Assembly (NCBI RefSeq): GCF_905475465.1
Contig: NC_062252.1
Coordinates: 11,284,001 to 11,348,000 of the forward strand
Length of the DNA: 64,000 bases
Reading direction: 5' to 3'
Source of the DNA: Pieris napi
Lineage: Eukaryota; Arthropoda; Insecta; Lepidoptera; Pieridae
Within the stretch, counting starts at the first letter, position 1. Every line of letters begins with the position of its first letter. Positions 1 to 12,425 of this stretch are shown one piece after another. The position numbers were made by a program, and so were the translations under genes. The notes beneath the pieces were generated by a model. It worked only from the letters and a program-made list of their open reading frames with translations, was not told the origin of the DNA and did not search any database.

Positions 1-81
1 TATGACTTGTATGTCTAAAACATATTGGATTTCGTCTTTGGGTTGACTGAGATTATACTCTGTGAGTTTAGATAAACTTTT

Positions 82-355
82 TCAACACTCTCATGTGACT
101 CTCATCGCTGAGGTCGTAGGTTCGATCATCAATGGAATTTCTTTCTAAGTGCGCATTTAACATTCGTTCAAACAGTGAAGAAAACATCGCGAGGAAACCG
201 GCTTGCCTTAGACCGAAAACGTCGACGGCGCGTCAGGCACATGAGGCTGATCACCTACTTGCCTATTAGATTAACAAAAGATCATGAAACAGTAACAGAA
301 ATCTGAAGCCTAAAAAGGTTGTAGCGCCACTGATTTATTTTTATTTTTATATAGG
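82..355 (+). repeat. tRNA-derived SINE, copy 1
   Basis: This is a copy of the main SINE of the window. It reads from a degraded head (CTCATCGCTGAGGTCGTAGG, then a B-box-like GGTTCGATC) through a body ending GTTGTAGCGCCACTGATTTA and a T/A-rich tail. The same order of blocks recurs at 727, 1738, 18870, 24708 and, inverted, at 57901. The segment after the B box is shortened here compared with the other copies. Confidence 0.85.
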
Positions 356-726
356 TGAAGAATATTGTAAATAGTATATAATTCTGAATTAATTATATGC
401 AAATTTTGTTTATAAATTCCTTTTTAGAGCCTTAAGATTTTTATTTAGGCTAATGTGGAGTAAAACCTGTTAAAAACATAAAATCACAATTGACTTGAAC
501 TTGTGAAATCTGTCGCAGCGCATTGTTGATTGCACCTTTGTGATCAAATGTGACGTAAAGTGGGGCATGTGTGAGTATTGTGCACAGATGGAAGCTGTAT
601 AATGTTGCAGGCATAGGGTAGTCGTATCAGCTATACACGGTGTATTTTTTTCTTCTTTATTTCTAAAAATTTGAAATAATAAACATGACATTTTTACGCA
701 AGTTTCATTGATTTATTTCTTTGAAG
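356..726. other. AT-rich spacer, nothing recognised
   Basis: No coding pattern, splice-flanked ORF or repeat shared with the rest of the window was seen between SINE copies 1 and 2. Confidence 0.5.
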
Positions 727-1000
727 AGCAGTGTTGGACTAGTGGCTACAGCGTGTGACTCTCATTCCTGAGGTCATAGGTTCGATCCACGGCTGTGGAC
801 CCATAGACTTTCTATGTTTTCATTTATTATTCGCTCGAACGGTGAAGGAAACATCGTGACCCGCTTGCCTTAGACCCAAAAAGTCGACGTCGTGTGTCAG
901 GCACAGGTTGATCACCTACTTGCCTATAAGATTGACAAATTATCATAAAACGGATACAGAAAATGAGACCAAAAGGTTGTAGCGCCACTGATTTTTTTTT
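727..1000 (+). repeat. tRNA-derived SINE, copy 2
   Basis: A near full-length copy. The head AGCAGTGTTGGACTAGTGGC carries the A-box-like part, GGTTCGATCCACGG is the B box, and the 3' end is TTGTAGCGCCACTGATTTTT. It lacks a few bases around the GAGGAAACC block present in other copies. Confidence 0.88.
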
Positions 1001-1737
1001 AGTTAACAAATTTCTTTCTACTTCTTCTTTTTTCTTTTTTTTATCTATTCACGTTTTCTGTTTCATATATTTTGTTTATCAATGTAATCTGTTTTAGCTT
1101 TGTCTACGTGTTTTCTTTTATAATATGGATATGTGTAAGGGTACTTATAAAATACAGAAATGTGTGGCCCTGACCAAAAAGTTATAGCGCCACTGGTTTT
1201 TTTTTTGGGCTATAAGCCGATCAGGCTTTTATGTGTGATTAGTAAAATACATTACATATAAACACACATAAATCTCCGCAGAGAATCAATTATCTTGTTT
1301 TTTTTTTATATTTCAAACACAACTAAATTAAAATTATCAACAAATTTCTCGATTTTGTTTATATTTAAATGAAGTGTGTTGAGTTAAATAATTAATATAA
1401 GAGAAAAAAAATATTTTTAATGAATACAATTTTTACTCTGTGTACCCAATGTCGCTCGGTAGATTACAAGCGATGATCAATCTAATCGGATTGAATCGAC
1501 CCACTACGCGATAATGATATCACTTATTTGTACGTACGTTCATATAATCAACTATTACTTAAATTAAATTTTAAAGTCATTTTATTGAATTTATGATATA
1601 TTATTTTTTATTTTATTATTTTGGTTTTTGAAGGGTATAGCGTAGACGTCTTGGGGTTGATGTCCGGTGAAACAGTACTTCTCTTAATCTCTATCTTCTA
1701 CTAAGAAAGTATTATCAGTGACTTACTATGAGATATG
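1001..1737. other. AT-rich spacer with a SINE tail fragment
   Basis: Mostly low-complexity AT sequence. Around 1160-1205 there is a 3' remnant of the SINE (GTTATAGCGCCACTGG followed by a T run). Nothing else is recognised. Confidence 0.5.
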
Positions 1738-2030
1738 AGCAGTGTTGGCCTTGTAGCTTCAGCGTGCGACTCTCATACCTGAGGTCGTAGGTTCGATCCC
1801 CGGCTGTGCACCAATGGACTTTCTAAGTGCGCATTTAACATTCGCTCGAACGGTGAAGGAAAATATCGTGAGGAAACCGACGTGTCTTAGACCCAAAAAG
1901 TCGACGGCGTGTGTCAGGCACTGGAGGCTGATCACCTACTTGCCTATTTGATTTAAAAATTATCATGAAACAGATTCAAAAATCTAAGGCCAAGACCTAA
2001 ATGAAGTTGTAGCGCCATTGATTTTCTTTT
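1738..2030 (+). repeat. tRNA-derived SINE, copy 3 (near full length)
   Basis: One of the most complete copies. The head AGCAGTGTTGGCCTTGTAGC, the B box GGTTCGATCCCCGG, the TCGACGGCGTGTGTCAGGCA block and the TTGTAGCGCCATTGATTTTC end are all in order. It is followed by a T-rich tail and then directly by a LINE fragment on the opposite strand. Confidence 0.9.
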
Positions 2031-2043
2031 TTTCCTTTTTTTT

Positions 2044-2310
2044 TTACTTGAGTTAATGTCCTATAACCCCTAGAATCTAGATGGAGCAGAGAGCGTCCAC
2101 AGTTAGCCTTCATCGCGTTCATTCTTGAGCCTCGTATGTCACCTCTCTCCAAGTCTTTGTGTCTCTCTTTGCCTTATCTGCAACTGCAAGGCGTCAGGTT
2201 TGCCTGAGACGGCCTCGCTCCTGTTTTCCTTGCGGGTTCCAATCAAGCACCTGCTTGGGAATATGATTGGAATCCCTTCGAAGTGTATTATCAGTGAAAT
2301 GGGCGAGAAA
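2044..2310 (-). mobile_element. RTE-like LINE, C-terminal/3' fragment
   Basis: On the minus strand this reads a conserved non-LTR retrotransposon C-terminal motif: DNTLRRDSNHIPKQVLDWNP followed by QGKQERGRLRQT, matching the common pattern WIGHTLR...KQALDWNPQGKRKRGRP of RTE-type reverse transcriptases. A second copy of the same segment, also on the minus strand, lies at 37845-38092. It is a decayed fragment without an intact ORF. Confidence 0.72.
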
Positions 2311-4049
2311 ATGCTTCATGCCTTTTGTTACGGGTTTCTCTATACATAATTGACGTGGGTTTTTTTCTATTTGCACTTTGCACCTGTTCTGAAACACCAC
2401 ATGGTAAATCACAGCACTCGCGAACAATTATTCATTCGATGACACTCCATCGAGTGGTTGATTGAAGAATTATTCACTCGATACCACTCGTTATTAACCA
2501 CTGGAAACCCTTGCGAAAATCTGAGTGATTCGGGAAACGGAAAGTGCTTTGATTGCGCACTTCCAGTTTTTATTAAGTGAATTAATTGCGTGCTATATAG
2601 AATTTTTTTTTAATTTTTGACCGAGTATTGCATGCTAAAAACAAAGAGTTAGCTCATTTTGAAATATTATTTGTATGTGTAATATTTGAATGATCATTAC
2701 AAACGCAGACATTTCTTTGTAACATGCCCCATTGCGGGGTTACTTACCTAATATTTTTCGCATTATCCAAAGGACATAGTGAGAAACCCGTAAAATTAAA
2801 ATCTAAATCTTCAAGGATACATTTGATCAATCAGCACAGCTTTACCAACACTTTGACATACACAATGACCATAGAGAATTAAATACTCCTAAATTTAAAA
2901 TAGAGAATAATAAACGCCTAACAGAAGGGTAAGCGTACCGATTACCAGTCACCTGCTATTAAATCGAGCGCGCATCATTGACACAACACAAAATGAACGC
3001 ATACGTGCCGCTATAACGGGGGATGTCCCCTATACATTATATTGAATAAATATTGTTTCTTCGCTAGATTGAATTAAGTTCGCATATCGTTAGGGTAGCT
3101 TTGAGGCGTGTCTCATGTTGCGTTCTAAATTACTTGATGTGTTCATAAAAATATGTTCAAGTTTCGAATATATATAATGTTCTTAGGTTGTTGTTCACTA
3201 TTATCAACATAATATTTATAAGTGTTTTAGTTTTCTGTCGTGTCGTTGTCACGTTTGTTTTCATAGTCCCAAGCATATAAATTGTTTTAGAAATTTAAAT
3301 AGGTTAATATAAAACCGATAAGAACTATGAAACCATTTTTTTTTCTTATAAACTTTGATATAAATAGTCAGTCAATAGTTAAAATATCTAATATTGATTA
3401 TTGAACTTATTTGGGATTCGCAGTATATTAATTGAAATTGAGATTTACTAATGCACAACGTTACACTTTTTTAACAGACATAATCGACAAGGCATAGATA
3501 ATTACATAGAACAGATAATTTAAAATTTAATTATTGTAAGTGCTGCCCTCTGGCAGATCATCCACTGAATCTTATTTTAATATGATAAATTAAATTATAT
3601 ATTTAACATCTAATTTGATCAAATAATAATTGTAACAATAATACGATTCATTAAAGATTATATCTAGAAAATCGCTAAAGTAACTATTGTTAAATGATCT
3701 GATTTGTAAGAAATTTTGACTACATGCATTGAAGCTCATGCAATATTATAAAACAGTGACCACCGACCAGTCTAATTACTTTATAATAAAAATGTATTAT
3801 TAATCAAAATGCTGTTAGTATGTATATGTTCAATTTTACAAGTAGTAGTAAGTAAAGCCAGCGCTAATAAAAAATAAATATTGGTATATCAAATAATCAT
3901 CGGACCGACTGCGTTTTAATAAATTAAAAATGTCCTCGTTAAAATTGCCGTGTGGGGTGAGTCTTCACTGTTAGCGGAATCGAAAACTATAGTTATATTT
4001 ATTTTGATTGTTTGTGAGAGAGAGACAGATCCCATTAAATCATGTGTCA
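2311..4049. other. AT-rich intergenic stretch
   Basis: No gene, domain or shared repeat is recognised. Composition is strongly AT-biased throughout, with a few GC-richer patches near 2940-3030 that have no ORF. Confidence 0.45.
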
Positions 4050-4240
4050 TATGAAAAAGGCAATTAGTTCTCTATTAAACTTATTTCCGAACCAATTCTA
4101 CATAGACTCATTTAAGAAAAAAACGTACCAATTCTCGAAAGACTGGCAACGCACTCGCGAGCCCTCTGAGAGTGTTCATGGGTGGCGGTATCGCTTAGAG
4201 ACAGGAGAGCCTCCTGCACGTTTGCCTCCTGTTCTTTAAA
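4050..4240 (+). mobile_element. LINE family A, 3' terminal fragment
   Basis: The block reads in one frame as SLLNLFPNQFYIDSFKKKTY with a following ACTCGCGAGCCCTCTGAGAG and GAGCCTCCTGCACGTTTGCC. This is the C-terminal tail of a jockey/CR1-like non-LTR element whose better copy is at 34765-35245, where it reads MWNQLPTEVFPKQFDLGSFK. Seven or eight such 3' ends occur in the window, all on the plus strand. Confidence 0.7.
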
Positions 4241-4769
4241 AAAAACATTACTATCTTAGTTGTTGATCCTTTATATTATAAAAATTATCTCAATATTTTT
4301 ATATGTAAATGCAAAATTACATTACATGCCAATACTAGACAGTCAGTGGAAGAAATTCTCAGTTGTTTAATTTCATAATCTGTCCCCAACACCCGCCAAC
4401 ACTTACGCCATAACATACTCTACGGGGCTACTTGACATCACGGCTTGTATGAAGAACACTTTAATTTGGCAATTGGTGGGCGGAGAGGAGTTCGGGCGAC
4501 ATGCTGTCTAATTACAAGTCGGCTCATTGGCTTTTTGATATTCATAATGAATAGACACGGGACACGGGGGCGAGATCGGACGTTTACCCTGATTTTAATG
4601 CCTATTTAAATTTAGATTCTATTCAATAAGCTGTGAGATGGATATGCCAACAAGCCCGGAATATAATAGAAACTTTCTGGCTTGCTATAGGCTGATGAGA
4701 ACCTAGTACTTTATTGATAATAAATCTTTCGGAAAAACTTTGTACCAATGATATTGTAGTTTTTGTATT
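4241..4769. other. Intergenic stretch with a GC-richer patch
   Basis: Positions 4380-4600 are GC-richer than their surroundings but carry no ORF above background and no shared repeat. No function can be assigned. Confidence 0.4.
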
Positions 4770-4872
4770 GCAGTGTTGGCCTAGTGGCTTCTGCGTATTG
4801 ACAAATTACCATGAAACAGATACAAGAAATCTGAGGTCCAGACCTAAAAAGGTTGTAGCGCCACTGATTTAT
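4770..4872 (+). repeat. SINE with internal deletion
   Basis: The first about 35 bases match the SINE head (GCAGTGTTGGCCTAGTGGCT). They are joined directly to its 3' third (TTGACAAATTACCATGAAAC ... TTGTAGCGCCACTGATTTAT). The B box and the whole central body are missing, so this copy probably cannot be transcribed by polymerase III. Confidence 0.8.
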
Positions 4873-6078
4873 TATATTTTTAGTTTTCGTATAATAAAAA
4901 CCATAAGCTAATAGTGATATTATAAATGAAAGAATTTTTGAATTTATACATAACAATGTATTTAACTCTCAAAAATGTTGTGTACCTACGTTCTTTATAG
5001 TACAATAAGATTTGGCAAGCGAAATATAGATTTTCTCATTATAATTGACAACATTCTAGATTGTAGGCTGAATTACAGCCGATATAGGTCCTAGGTCTGT
5101 ATTCAAAGGTAATTAAAAAAAATGTATTCACGACAGCAATATGGTTGTGACAAAATTCATCTATAGCTAGTCCGCACTCTATCATATCCCCAGTCAGTAC
5201 TTGTCACATGTGCATGTTTAAAACATTTTTTAAAGAAAAAGTAGTCTTAATGTTATATCTAATCAATCACAACTCACAAGTAGTATAAGACGAATGTGTG
5301 TGCGTGTAGTACACTCTGTATTTGAGAGTGTGTGTGTTAGTTTTGGAACCTCAGAGTCAAGCCAAAATACGCCTAAATAACGCCTGAGCTCTTCTTTATT
5401 GATATTATATAAAATGTCGGCATATTTTGTTAATTTAACACCGTATTAGCTAATACATTCACACGTCAACGCGCACCGCGCCATATGCGCTGTGAATTGA
5501 ATAATCGCTAATAAAAAAATATGGCGATCTCTTACTGCTTCATTGTGCATGATTCGTTATTGCCAGTTTGATGTGATTACTAACCCAAGTCTAGGACAAG
5601 TTCGTAGGTAAAATATGATAGGTTTAAAAGCAATTTAAAAAGAAATGAAACCTACTGAAAATAGATGTAACATTATCTATATACAGTACTAATCTGGAGC
5701 TGGATATATTTGGTAGTTGACTGATCAATTTTAAAGTAAGCATTGTTAAGTGCCTATCTCATACCTAATCATCTGTTTTGGTGGTTTTTTTGTAACATAA
5801 ACATGAATAAATAAAATAAAAACCAAATATTTAGCTCAAAAATTACCAAACCTTCTCTGATGAAACTTGGACTTGTAATATACCTTATTTAAAGGATCAT
5901 CATACTCATATATATCATATTTTCCATTTCCAACAATATTACGTATATAAAGATATATCAAACATTCCTTTTTGAAATCTATGACTACAAAAATCAAAAA
6001 TACTTATTCCCAGTGAAAATCCAACCCCCCAGTAAATATTGACCAATTACAACTGAAGTATTTCAATTTTGCATTAGT
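4873..6078. other. AT-rich stretch with one dispersed repeat
   Basis: Positions 5690-5795 (around AATCTGGAGCTGGATATA and CATTGTTAAGTGCCTATCTC) are repeated in diverged form at 53515-53665. The rest shows no gene or recognised element. Confidence 0.45.
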
Positions 6079-6145
6079 CGTGTGGCGCAAATGTGGTTTC
6101 GTTGTCGCCCCGCGGGACCGTGGTTCGATTACGGGCGCGTGACAT
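6079..6145 (+). repeat. tRNA-like sequence, possible SINE head
   Basis: An A-box-like TGGCGCAAATGTGG is followed about 40 bases later by GGTTCGATTACGG, which resembles a polymerase III B box. Stems of a full tRNA cloverleaf are not evident, so it is read as a tRNA-derived repeat and not a tRNA gene. Confidence 0.3.
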
Positions 6146-6604
6146 GTCCCCGGACGCGATGCGCTCATAAATATTTGACATTGATGACTACAGGAAGGCC
6201 TTATAATTTTAACTAGCTTCGTGACCTCATTTTCGAATATTATTCCTACTATGTGTAACTAACCTAATAAGAATACAAAAAGCTTGTACAAACATGTACA
6301 ATTGTACATTGTACGTACACTGAAATTGAGTTATGCTTATATTAAGAAATAGTTTGCGTATTCGTATTTAATATCATTTTTATTAGTTATTTATATGTTC
6401 TAAAATAAAGTGTATGCTTAAAACAAACAAGAAAATATGACGTTACAAATTTTACACACAAATACAAGCAAAGAAACAATTGACTAGGAGAATATATTTG
6501 CGTGTGTTTTATTATTATAGGCAAGTGGGTTTCCTTTAAGTTTCCCTTGCGATGTTTTACTCGATGTACGAGCAAGTGTTAACGTAGAAATATATAAAAT
6601 TGAA

Positions 6605-6685
6605 GCACGGCCAGGGTTCGAACGATTTCAGACGACGTCAGGGTTAAAAATCATTCTCTTCACCACTCGGCTAACATAACATTGT
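6605..6685 (-). repeat. tRNA-like sequence, possible SINE head
   Basis: On the minus strand GTTAGCCGAGTGGTGAAGAG resembles an A box of the Ser/Leu/Tyr tRNA type, and GTTCGAACCCTGGCC resembles the T-arm/B box. Spacing and the missing acceptor pairing argue for a tRNA-derived repeat or pseudo-tRNA. Confidence 0.35.
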
Positions 6686-9285
6686 TAAAATACACAAAAC
6701 ATACAAAATATCAAGGCCCTTTAATTCAGCGTTTCAAGGCAATATTCAAAGTTAAAATGTATAGGTAAGCAATCTCTTAATTGAGAGGCGTTTATGAGTA
6801 GCGGTCACCTATAAGTCGAGTAAGCATCACAATCCACACAGTAGGATATGATTTGCAAATACAATAATGGTCGAATAGTGGGTACTAACAACTCAATGCG
6901 CTCCCCGTGGCGTCGCCCGCTGTGCCCTTGTGTCCGCTAAGTGTAAATATTGTATAGCACTAACTAGGGGCTCGGATTGATGGATTTATTAAGAGTTCAG
7001 TAAATTAATGGAAAGTCTTTCGTTCGTTAGATTGTTCTTTAATTAGTTTAGACGAAGAAAAAGATTTTTGTTAGTCTTAAGTGCTAATCAGTGGTATGTG
7101 GAAAAATAGTATACAAGAACAGATTTTCTTCCCCTGTAAATAGTGTTATTAGACACTTTCTTATGTCAAAAATCCTTTTTAGTAAATTAGGTTAGACTTA
7201 AACTACTTATTAGTCTTAAGTTAGGCTAGATCGTAATGTTAAACTGTGTCTTTGTGCAAAGAATTTAATTTAAAAAAAATTCACGAGTTTCTAAAATTTG
7301 CAAATCCTAATTTAGGCTTTGCAGAAATTCTTCGCACTTCGACTATTCTTTCCCTGTTTTAATATAAATGCTATATGTGTTATTTTAAAGAGTAACGGTT
7401 TATTGCTTTCTTAGGAAAACTCGAGAACACTTCCGAGCTGGTAGTAACTAAAACTATTACGATATTGTAGCAAATCGTTTTTCCCTATTATTTTCTATAT
7501 ATTATCGTACCCTTTGTATTGAGGATTGGTAGTAAATGTAAATTTATTATTTTTTGTTTATATTCAATTATTATTATGTTATACGAATAAATTAAAAATA
7601 TCTTTATCACCATCTTAACACTCAGAGGGTGGTAGGGGGTTAATCTGACGTTAAGTGTCGTGGGACGTTGCAGGTGGGCGAGGGTCGCGGGTTCAGATTC
7701 CGTTAAGCACACGTGTGCATTGGGGTATTATTATTTCGCGGTCGACGCTTCGCAAATTGGGTGTTTATAATAGGCATTTATGCGGAGTGGTAGCTTTTGA
7801 TTTGAGTTACAAAATAAGGTTACATCATCGCAGGGCTTTTACAGAACTCGGTAGTGAGTTGGTCGCCATAGAAGAATCATGACCTACCGAATTAAATAAA
7901 TATACGCAAAACTGTCCCCTCATGTTTTAAACAGTTAGCTTTGAGTTTGGTTTGTCTTTTAATGCATAAAGTTAAAAGTAATATTGTATAAAGCTTACTT
8001 TAATCAACACCTATAAATTGTTTTAATTCAGGAGGTCCCAGGTCTTTCTAGAAAGTTCGTTCTGATCTTTAATGTCATCCGTAAGTTATTGGGCCCTAAT
8101 ATTGTAGTATGAGCCTCAGAATAGTTAAATTTCAATGGTAATGTAGCCAACAGAAACGTGAGGCCTATATATAAACCCTGCCACTTTATAGGACGATCTC
8201 ACTTCATACATTTTTAGTTTTTTATATATTTTATTATTAATGTATTCTTTATTTCCTATAATATATTTTTTCTCTGGTGAGCATTGAATTCCGTTTATTA
8301 TTAATATATTGTGAAACCATGAAGCTTGAAATGCAAGCTTTGTAAAAAGCACTACTTGTTTTGACCGGAATCGAGTTGGACAATCGAAAACAATTCAATA
8401 CATTTCGATTATCGTTCATTCGCTAAGTAGTAGACAAGGGGCTGGGGTGTGGGACAGGGATGGATAGGCATTAAAAGTATACGTGCGAGAGGGACGGGAA
8501 ACGTGCTTGAGAGTTGAGTAGCAGCGACAGATTGGCGCGCACATGTCGAGATGCGATGCGCTTTTTGCTAACTTTACAAGTGATGTGCTTTGTCGATATA
8601 AATTAATTGGGTACCTATGTTAAGTTCTTTGCTGGACCTTGGGACCTTGGTTTTGAACTGTGCTGAATCCTAATTGATTCGTTAATCTTATTTGTTGTGA
8701 TAAAGAATTAATCCTTTCTTTGTAATGAAGATTCTTTATTGATATTGGTGCCCAATAAAACCACTTTTGCGTCTTTGTATTAATTCTGCTTAAATAAAAA
8801 AAGAACATCTAACATATAAATGGGAAATATATTACCTATCGGTAAATCATTGTCATTGTTATAAATAACTATATATTAAGAATACATAGTAATATTTTTT
8901 TTAATAATGTATTATTTTTCTGCGTATTAAGCATCAGTCAGTCAACGTTTATTTCCGATAATTTCGACATGACACAGCCCTAGTCGCCACTACTTGCCTC
9001 GAAAGGGAGCCCCGGGCCGAATGGCACTTGTTTGTGCGATTTAATTTCATTTATCAACGCATTAGTTGCTCAAAAAGAATTACTTACCAGGATTACCTCC
9101 CTTCATATGTAAATATTGCTATACAAAGACTTAGCATTCCGTGATCTGACTCTAATGCAGGGCTTAGGATTTAAGGATTGCCGGGAAAGGTAGAGAACGT
9201 ATAATATATATTTTGATAATATGATTGGTTACGTATCTATAATTTTTCATCTGTAGCATTTGTCTATGATTTGTCATTTAAAATA
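6686..9285. other. Intergenic stretch with one dispersed repeat and GC islands
   Basis: A block at 7050-7245 (TTAGACACTTTCTTATGTCA, then GTAAATTAGGTTAGACTTAA) recurs at 44225-44370. Positions 7655-7720 are GC-rich with a weak B-box-like GGGTTCAGATTCC. Positions 6890-6945, 8400-8560 and 8960-9110 are GC-richer without ORFs. No gene is recognised. Confidence 0.45.
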
Positions 9286-9430
9286 CAGTACAAACTCTTT
9301 ATAACAAATTTCAATTTCATTTCAACCGAGCATTTTTATTCGTTATAGAGAGCTTTCGTTATAGGCAGGGAAGAGAAGAAACAACCAAATTTAACCAATT
9401 ACAATAATTTCTAATTTTATTACTATCAAT
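9286..9430 (+). mobile_element. Pogo-like MITE, left-end fragment
   Basis: CAGTACAAACTCTTTATAAC is followed by TTCGTTATAGAGAGC and an AACCAAATTTAACCAATTA block. It matches the left half of the element at 27023-27540, which starts at CAGTGTAACC after a TA. No matching right end is seen before the element that begins at 9539. Confidence 0.5.
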
Positions 9431-9538
9431 AGGTAAATTATTCTAAACACATATAATACATAACGCTTTTCTTTTACTGGCCATCTTGACAGTTACAAAG
9501 TTTGTCAGTCCAAATGGTTCTTTTAATATAATTAGAAT

Positions 9539-11140
9539 GGTAGGGGAGCCCAAGAGGGGATTTCGGGATTTACTAAAGCGCGGCAGATTAATATATAGGG
9601 GGATACCTTGTACCCGGTTAAGTACCTCCACAAAATATGAGGCCCATATATAAGGCCGCCCGTGAAGGAGACAGGATCAGATTAGTAAAAAAAAATTCAC
9701 CATCAGAAATTCCCGAGCGCGTCAGATTAAGGTAGGGTGAGTTAATTACATCCTAAAAAGTGTATATTCCACTAATCTGACAATTTGAGAGTGACGGAAA
9801 AAAAGGGGAAGGCAACAAAGTTGTAAAAAAAAAACGTCATCTCGACATTCTCGAGCGTAGCTAATTTTTTTTTTATTTTGAAGGAAATAATTCAAGAATA
9901 ATGAAAAATATATAATCTGACGATTTCCGCAAGCCGAAATAACAAAAATTCGTCGATAAAGTTAAATGCGTGCAGCTGCGTGATGCCTACATTTCCTTAA
10001 ACCGATCGGAATCAACTAAACGGCGTTGTAAATATTTCCCTCAAAATTACATTTCCTGTGAATTTGAACCGATTCGGACCGATAGATTTTGAGAAATTTT
10101 GAAAAATCTTAAAAAAATAAGAAATATTTTTTTTTAAAGTGGTTTCTTTATCGATCTACTTCAAAAAATAATCCGCCTTTGAGCTTGAAAAACCACGTCG
10201 ATCGCCACCAAGCTGGTCAAAAGCGGTTGATTCGTTCGAGAGATATCGTGAACGAAAGAAACCCGAAAAAGTGTTTTACGGGATTACTCCGAAATTTGTG
10301 GTCCGATCAATTAAAATTGCAAAATTACTTATGAGGATGATAAAACTGCGTCGAATGCCGCCAACCGCGTGAAAATTGCTTGATCCATTCAAAAGTTATT
10401 GCGGTTTGAATATTCCAAAAATAGTGTTCTATGAAACTTCTATCAGACTTTCGAGCTGGGAGAGCTCAAATGCATAGAAATGTTATTTCTTTGAACTCAG
10501 CGAGCTCAAAATATCAATTTTAAGCGCCCAGAAATGGAATTAGCGGGAAGTTGCAGGGATGGCCCTTTAGGTGAACCGTTTTTCTAAAAAAAATTGTCAG
10601 ATCAGGCGAATCCCTCTAGATAATCGTCAGATTATGAGACAGTACGTTTAGAACATAAAGATGAACCACATATATCTTAATCTGACGCGCTTGAGTATTT
10701 CAAAATTGCGATTTTTTTTTTGCAAAGTATGAACATGGCCGTGGGTTTGCGTCCCATCGAAATCGTCAGATTAGTGAATGAGAGCTTTTTTTTGGTGCAC
10801 TTAACACTCCCTTTGAAAATCTGACGCGCTCGATAATTTTTATTTTTTTTTTATTTTCAACCCTTAAATACAACCACCCGCATCATGCAAACGATCAGAT
10901 TAACATACGTACATTATTAAAAATACGTAGGGCATAGATGCTATCAATATCTGACGCGCTCGAGGATGTCCATGCAACAGTTTTTTTTTACATATTTAAC
11001 AATCTATAGCCGCTTCCCCCACCGATAAAAAGGAATTTATCATATAACATTTTTTTCTTCTTATTATCTAAGCTTTGCATCCCAATAGGTCTCTACGACG
11101 CTCGAGTAAATCCCCATTTAGCATCGTGGGCTCCCCTACC
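9539..11140. mobile_element. 1.6 kb TIR element with internal repeated motif
   Basis: The element starts GGTAGGGGAGCCCA and ends with the exact inverse TGGGCTCCCCTACC. The flanking pentamer AGAAT occurs on both sides (9534-9538 and 11141-11145), consistent with a target duplication. If the terminus is shifted one base outward (TGGTAGGGG), the duplication would be GAA. Similarity of the ends extends further inward (GGGATTTACT on both). Inside, a motif around AATCTGACGCGCTCGA or its inverse TCAGATTA recurs about a dozen times. There is no ORF of note, so it is non-autonomous. I cannot place it in a superfamily. Confidence 0.75.
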
Positions 11141-11145
11141 AGAAT

Positions 11146-11865
11146 CAGTGCAATGATAAACTCATTATAGGCCTTTGACAACGACAAGCTATATATACCA
11201 TTTTAGCCATTTAATGAAATACATATTAAATTTAACTTTAGTTCCGGTAAAGCGGTAATAAGCGGATTTTTTCATGTTTATTTCCATTTGTTTTAATATC
11301 ATGTCAATCAATCAGAATCCTTGTATAAAAATTTCCAGCCGACAATTTGTGGGGCTGCAGATTTTTATGTCACTTTAAAAGTTTGATATCATAAAAGAAA
11401 TAGTTTTCCTCGGATTCTTTGAACCTATATACACCCGATACAATGATTTGCACAACATACCATAAGTCCATAATCACCGAGAACTATTTAAATATGCAAT
11501 AATTTAATTTTCATTTTTACACATGTTGCTGAAGGGGTCACATGCAAAGGGTCGAAATAAAGTTGTTTGGATTACATTTGCATGTATTAAAACGAAATAA
11601 ATTCATCTCTTAGTCACGCCTCGAATTACGTTGTCATTTTATAATCATTTATGGTTTACTTTTACGATTTGTGCATCTGTTAATGTTTTTTTTATTAAGA
11701 CTCCTATTAGCCTATCCCCGCAATCGGGAAGATGTCTGTCTGAGAAGCCGAATTAAAGGGGAGTGTCTAATCTCTCGTTCCTAGAAAGGCACTTTACTAA
11801 CTTAAGTTAGCTCTGGTGGTTTTGGCGTCTTCCGCCGCGACCGGATCAAAAGTAAAAAATCATTT
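11146..11865. other. AT-rich stretch, nothing recognised
   Basis: No coding pattern or shared repeat was found between the TIR element and the LINE 3' end. Confidence 0.45.
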
Positions 11866-12290
11866 ATTCATATAGGTAACACAATGTACACTTATGAACG
11901 TCAAAAAAGAAATACCTACATGCTTCTAATTTTACATTTACTGCCAGTTCTCAAATCAAGGGCGTAGAACGCATGAGAAGAACTGGCCATAAACATATCT
12001 AATCACCTACACCCAAACTTATCCTCGTGATATTTTTGGTTGATTTGGGCGCGTTTCGTCTTGTGTAGAATTTTTCGAACTGCGATCTGTGCTCAAGCAA
12101 CAAGTCAGAGAGGCCATCCCTGGTCACCCTCATGCCAGTTCGAGATCGCACCTGACTTCTGCAAAGGTCGGTCAGTCAACAAGTAACTGATCCACCGTTT
12201 GGTCAGTTCTTTAGCCGCACTAGCACGCGGGGCTGGTCTTCACTTTCAATCTGTGTAGATAGTGTCACAAAGCCCCGTGGCCAGTCAGAA
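11866..12290 (-). mobile_element. LINE family B, C-terminal and 3'UTR fragment
   Basis: On the minus strand the distal part reads QILTGHGAL-HYLHRLKVK and then TSPAC, with stops in between, which is the usual C-terminal region after RNase H in R1/jockey/I-type non-LTR elements. It continues into a 3'UTR with GCCAGTTCTTCTC, GATTTGAGAACTGGCAGTAA and a GAATAAATGATTTTT end. That same 3' end recurs at 16905, 18003 and 55368, so this copy ties that common repeat to a retrotransposon. Confidence 0.68.
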
Positions 12291-12425
12291 TCTGCGCCAT
12301 TCTTGAAAGGCCGGCAAAGCACTTGCGAGCTTTCTGGCAATGTGAGTGTCCATGGGCGGCGGGCGGTATCACTAAAGACCATGTGGGCCTCCTGCCTGTT
12401 TGCCTCATATTACATTTAAAAAAAG
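12291..12425 (+). mobile_element. LINE family A, 3' terminal fragment
   Basis: TTCTTGAAAGGCCGGCAAAG, TGTCCATGGGCGGCGGG and GGGCCTCCTGCCTGTTTGCC are the conserved 3' blocks of family A. It abuts the minus-strand LINE family B fragment directly. Confidence 0.7.

Noticed and set aside
6605..6685. Candidate tRNA gene on the minus strand.
   Set aside because: A- and B-box-like sequences are present, but no acceptor stem or complete cloverleaf can be drawn; read as a tRNA-derived repeat.
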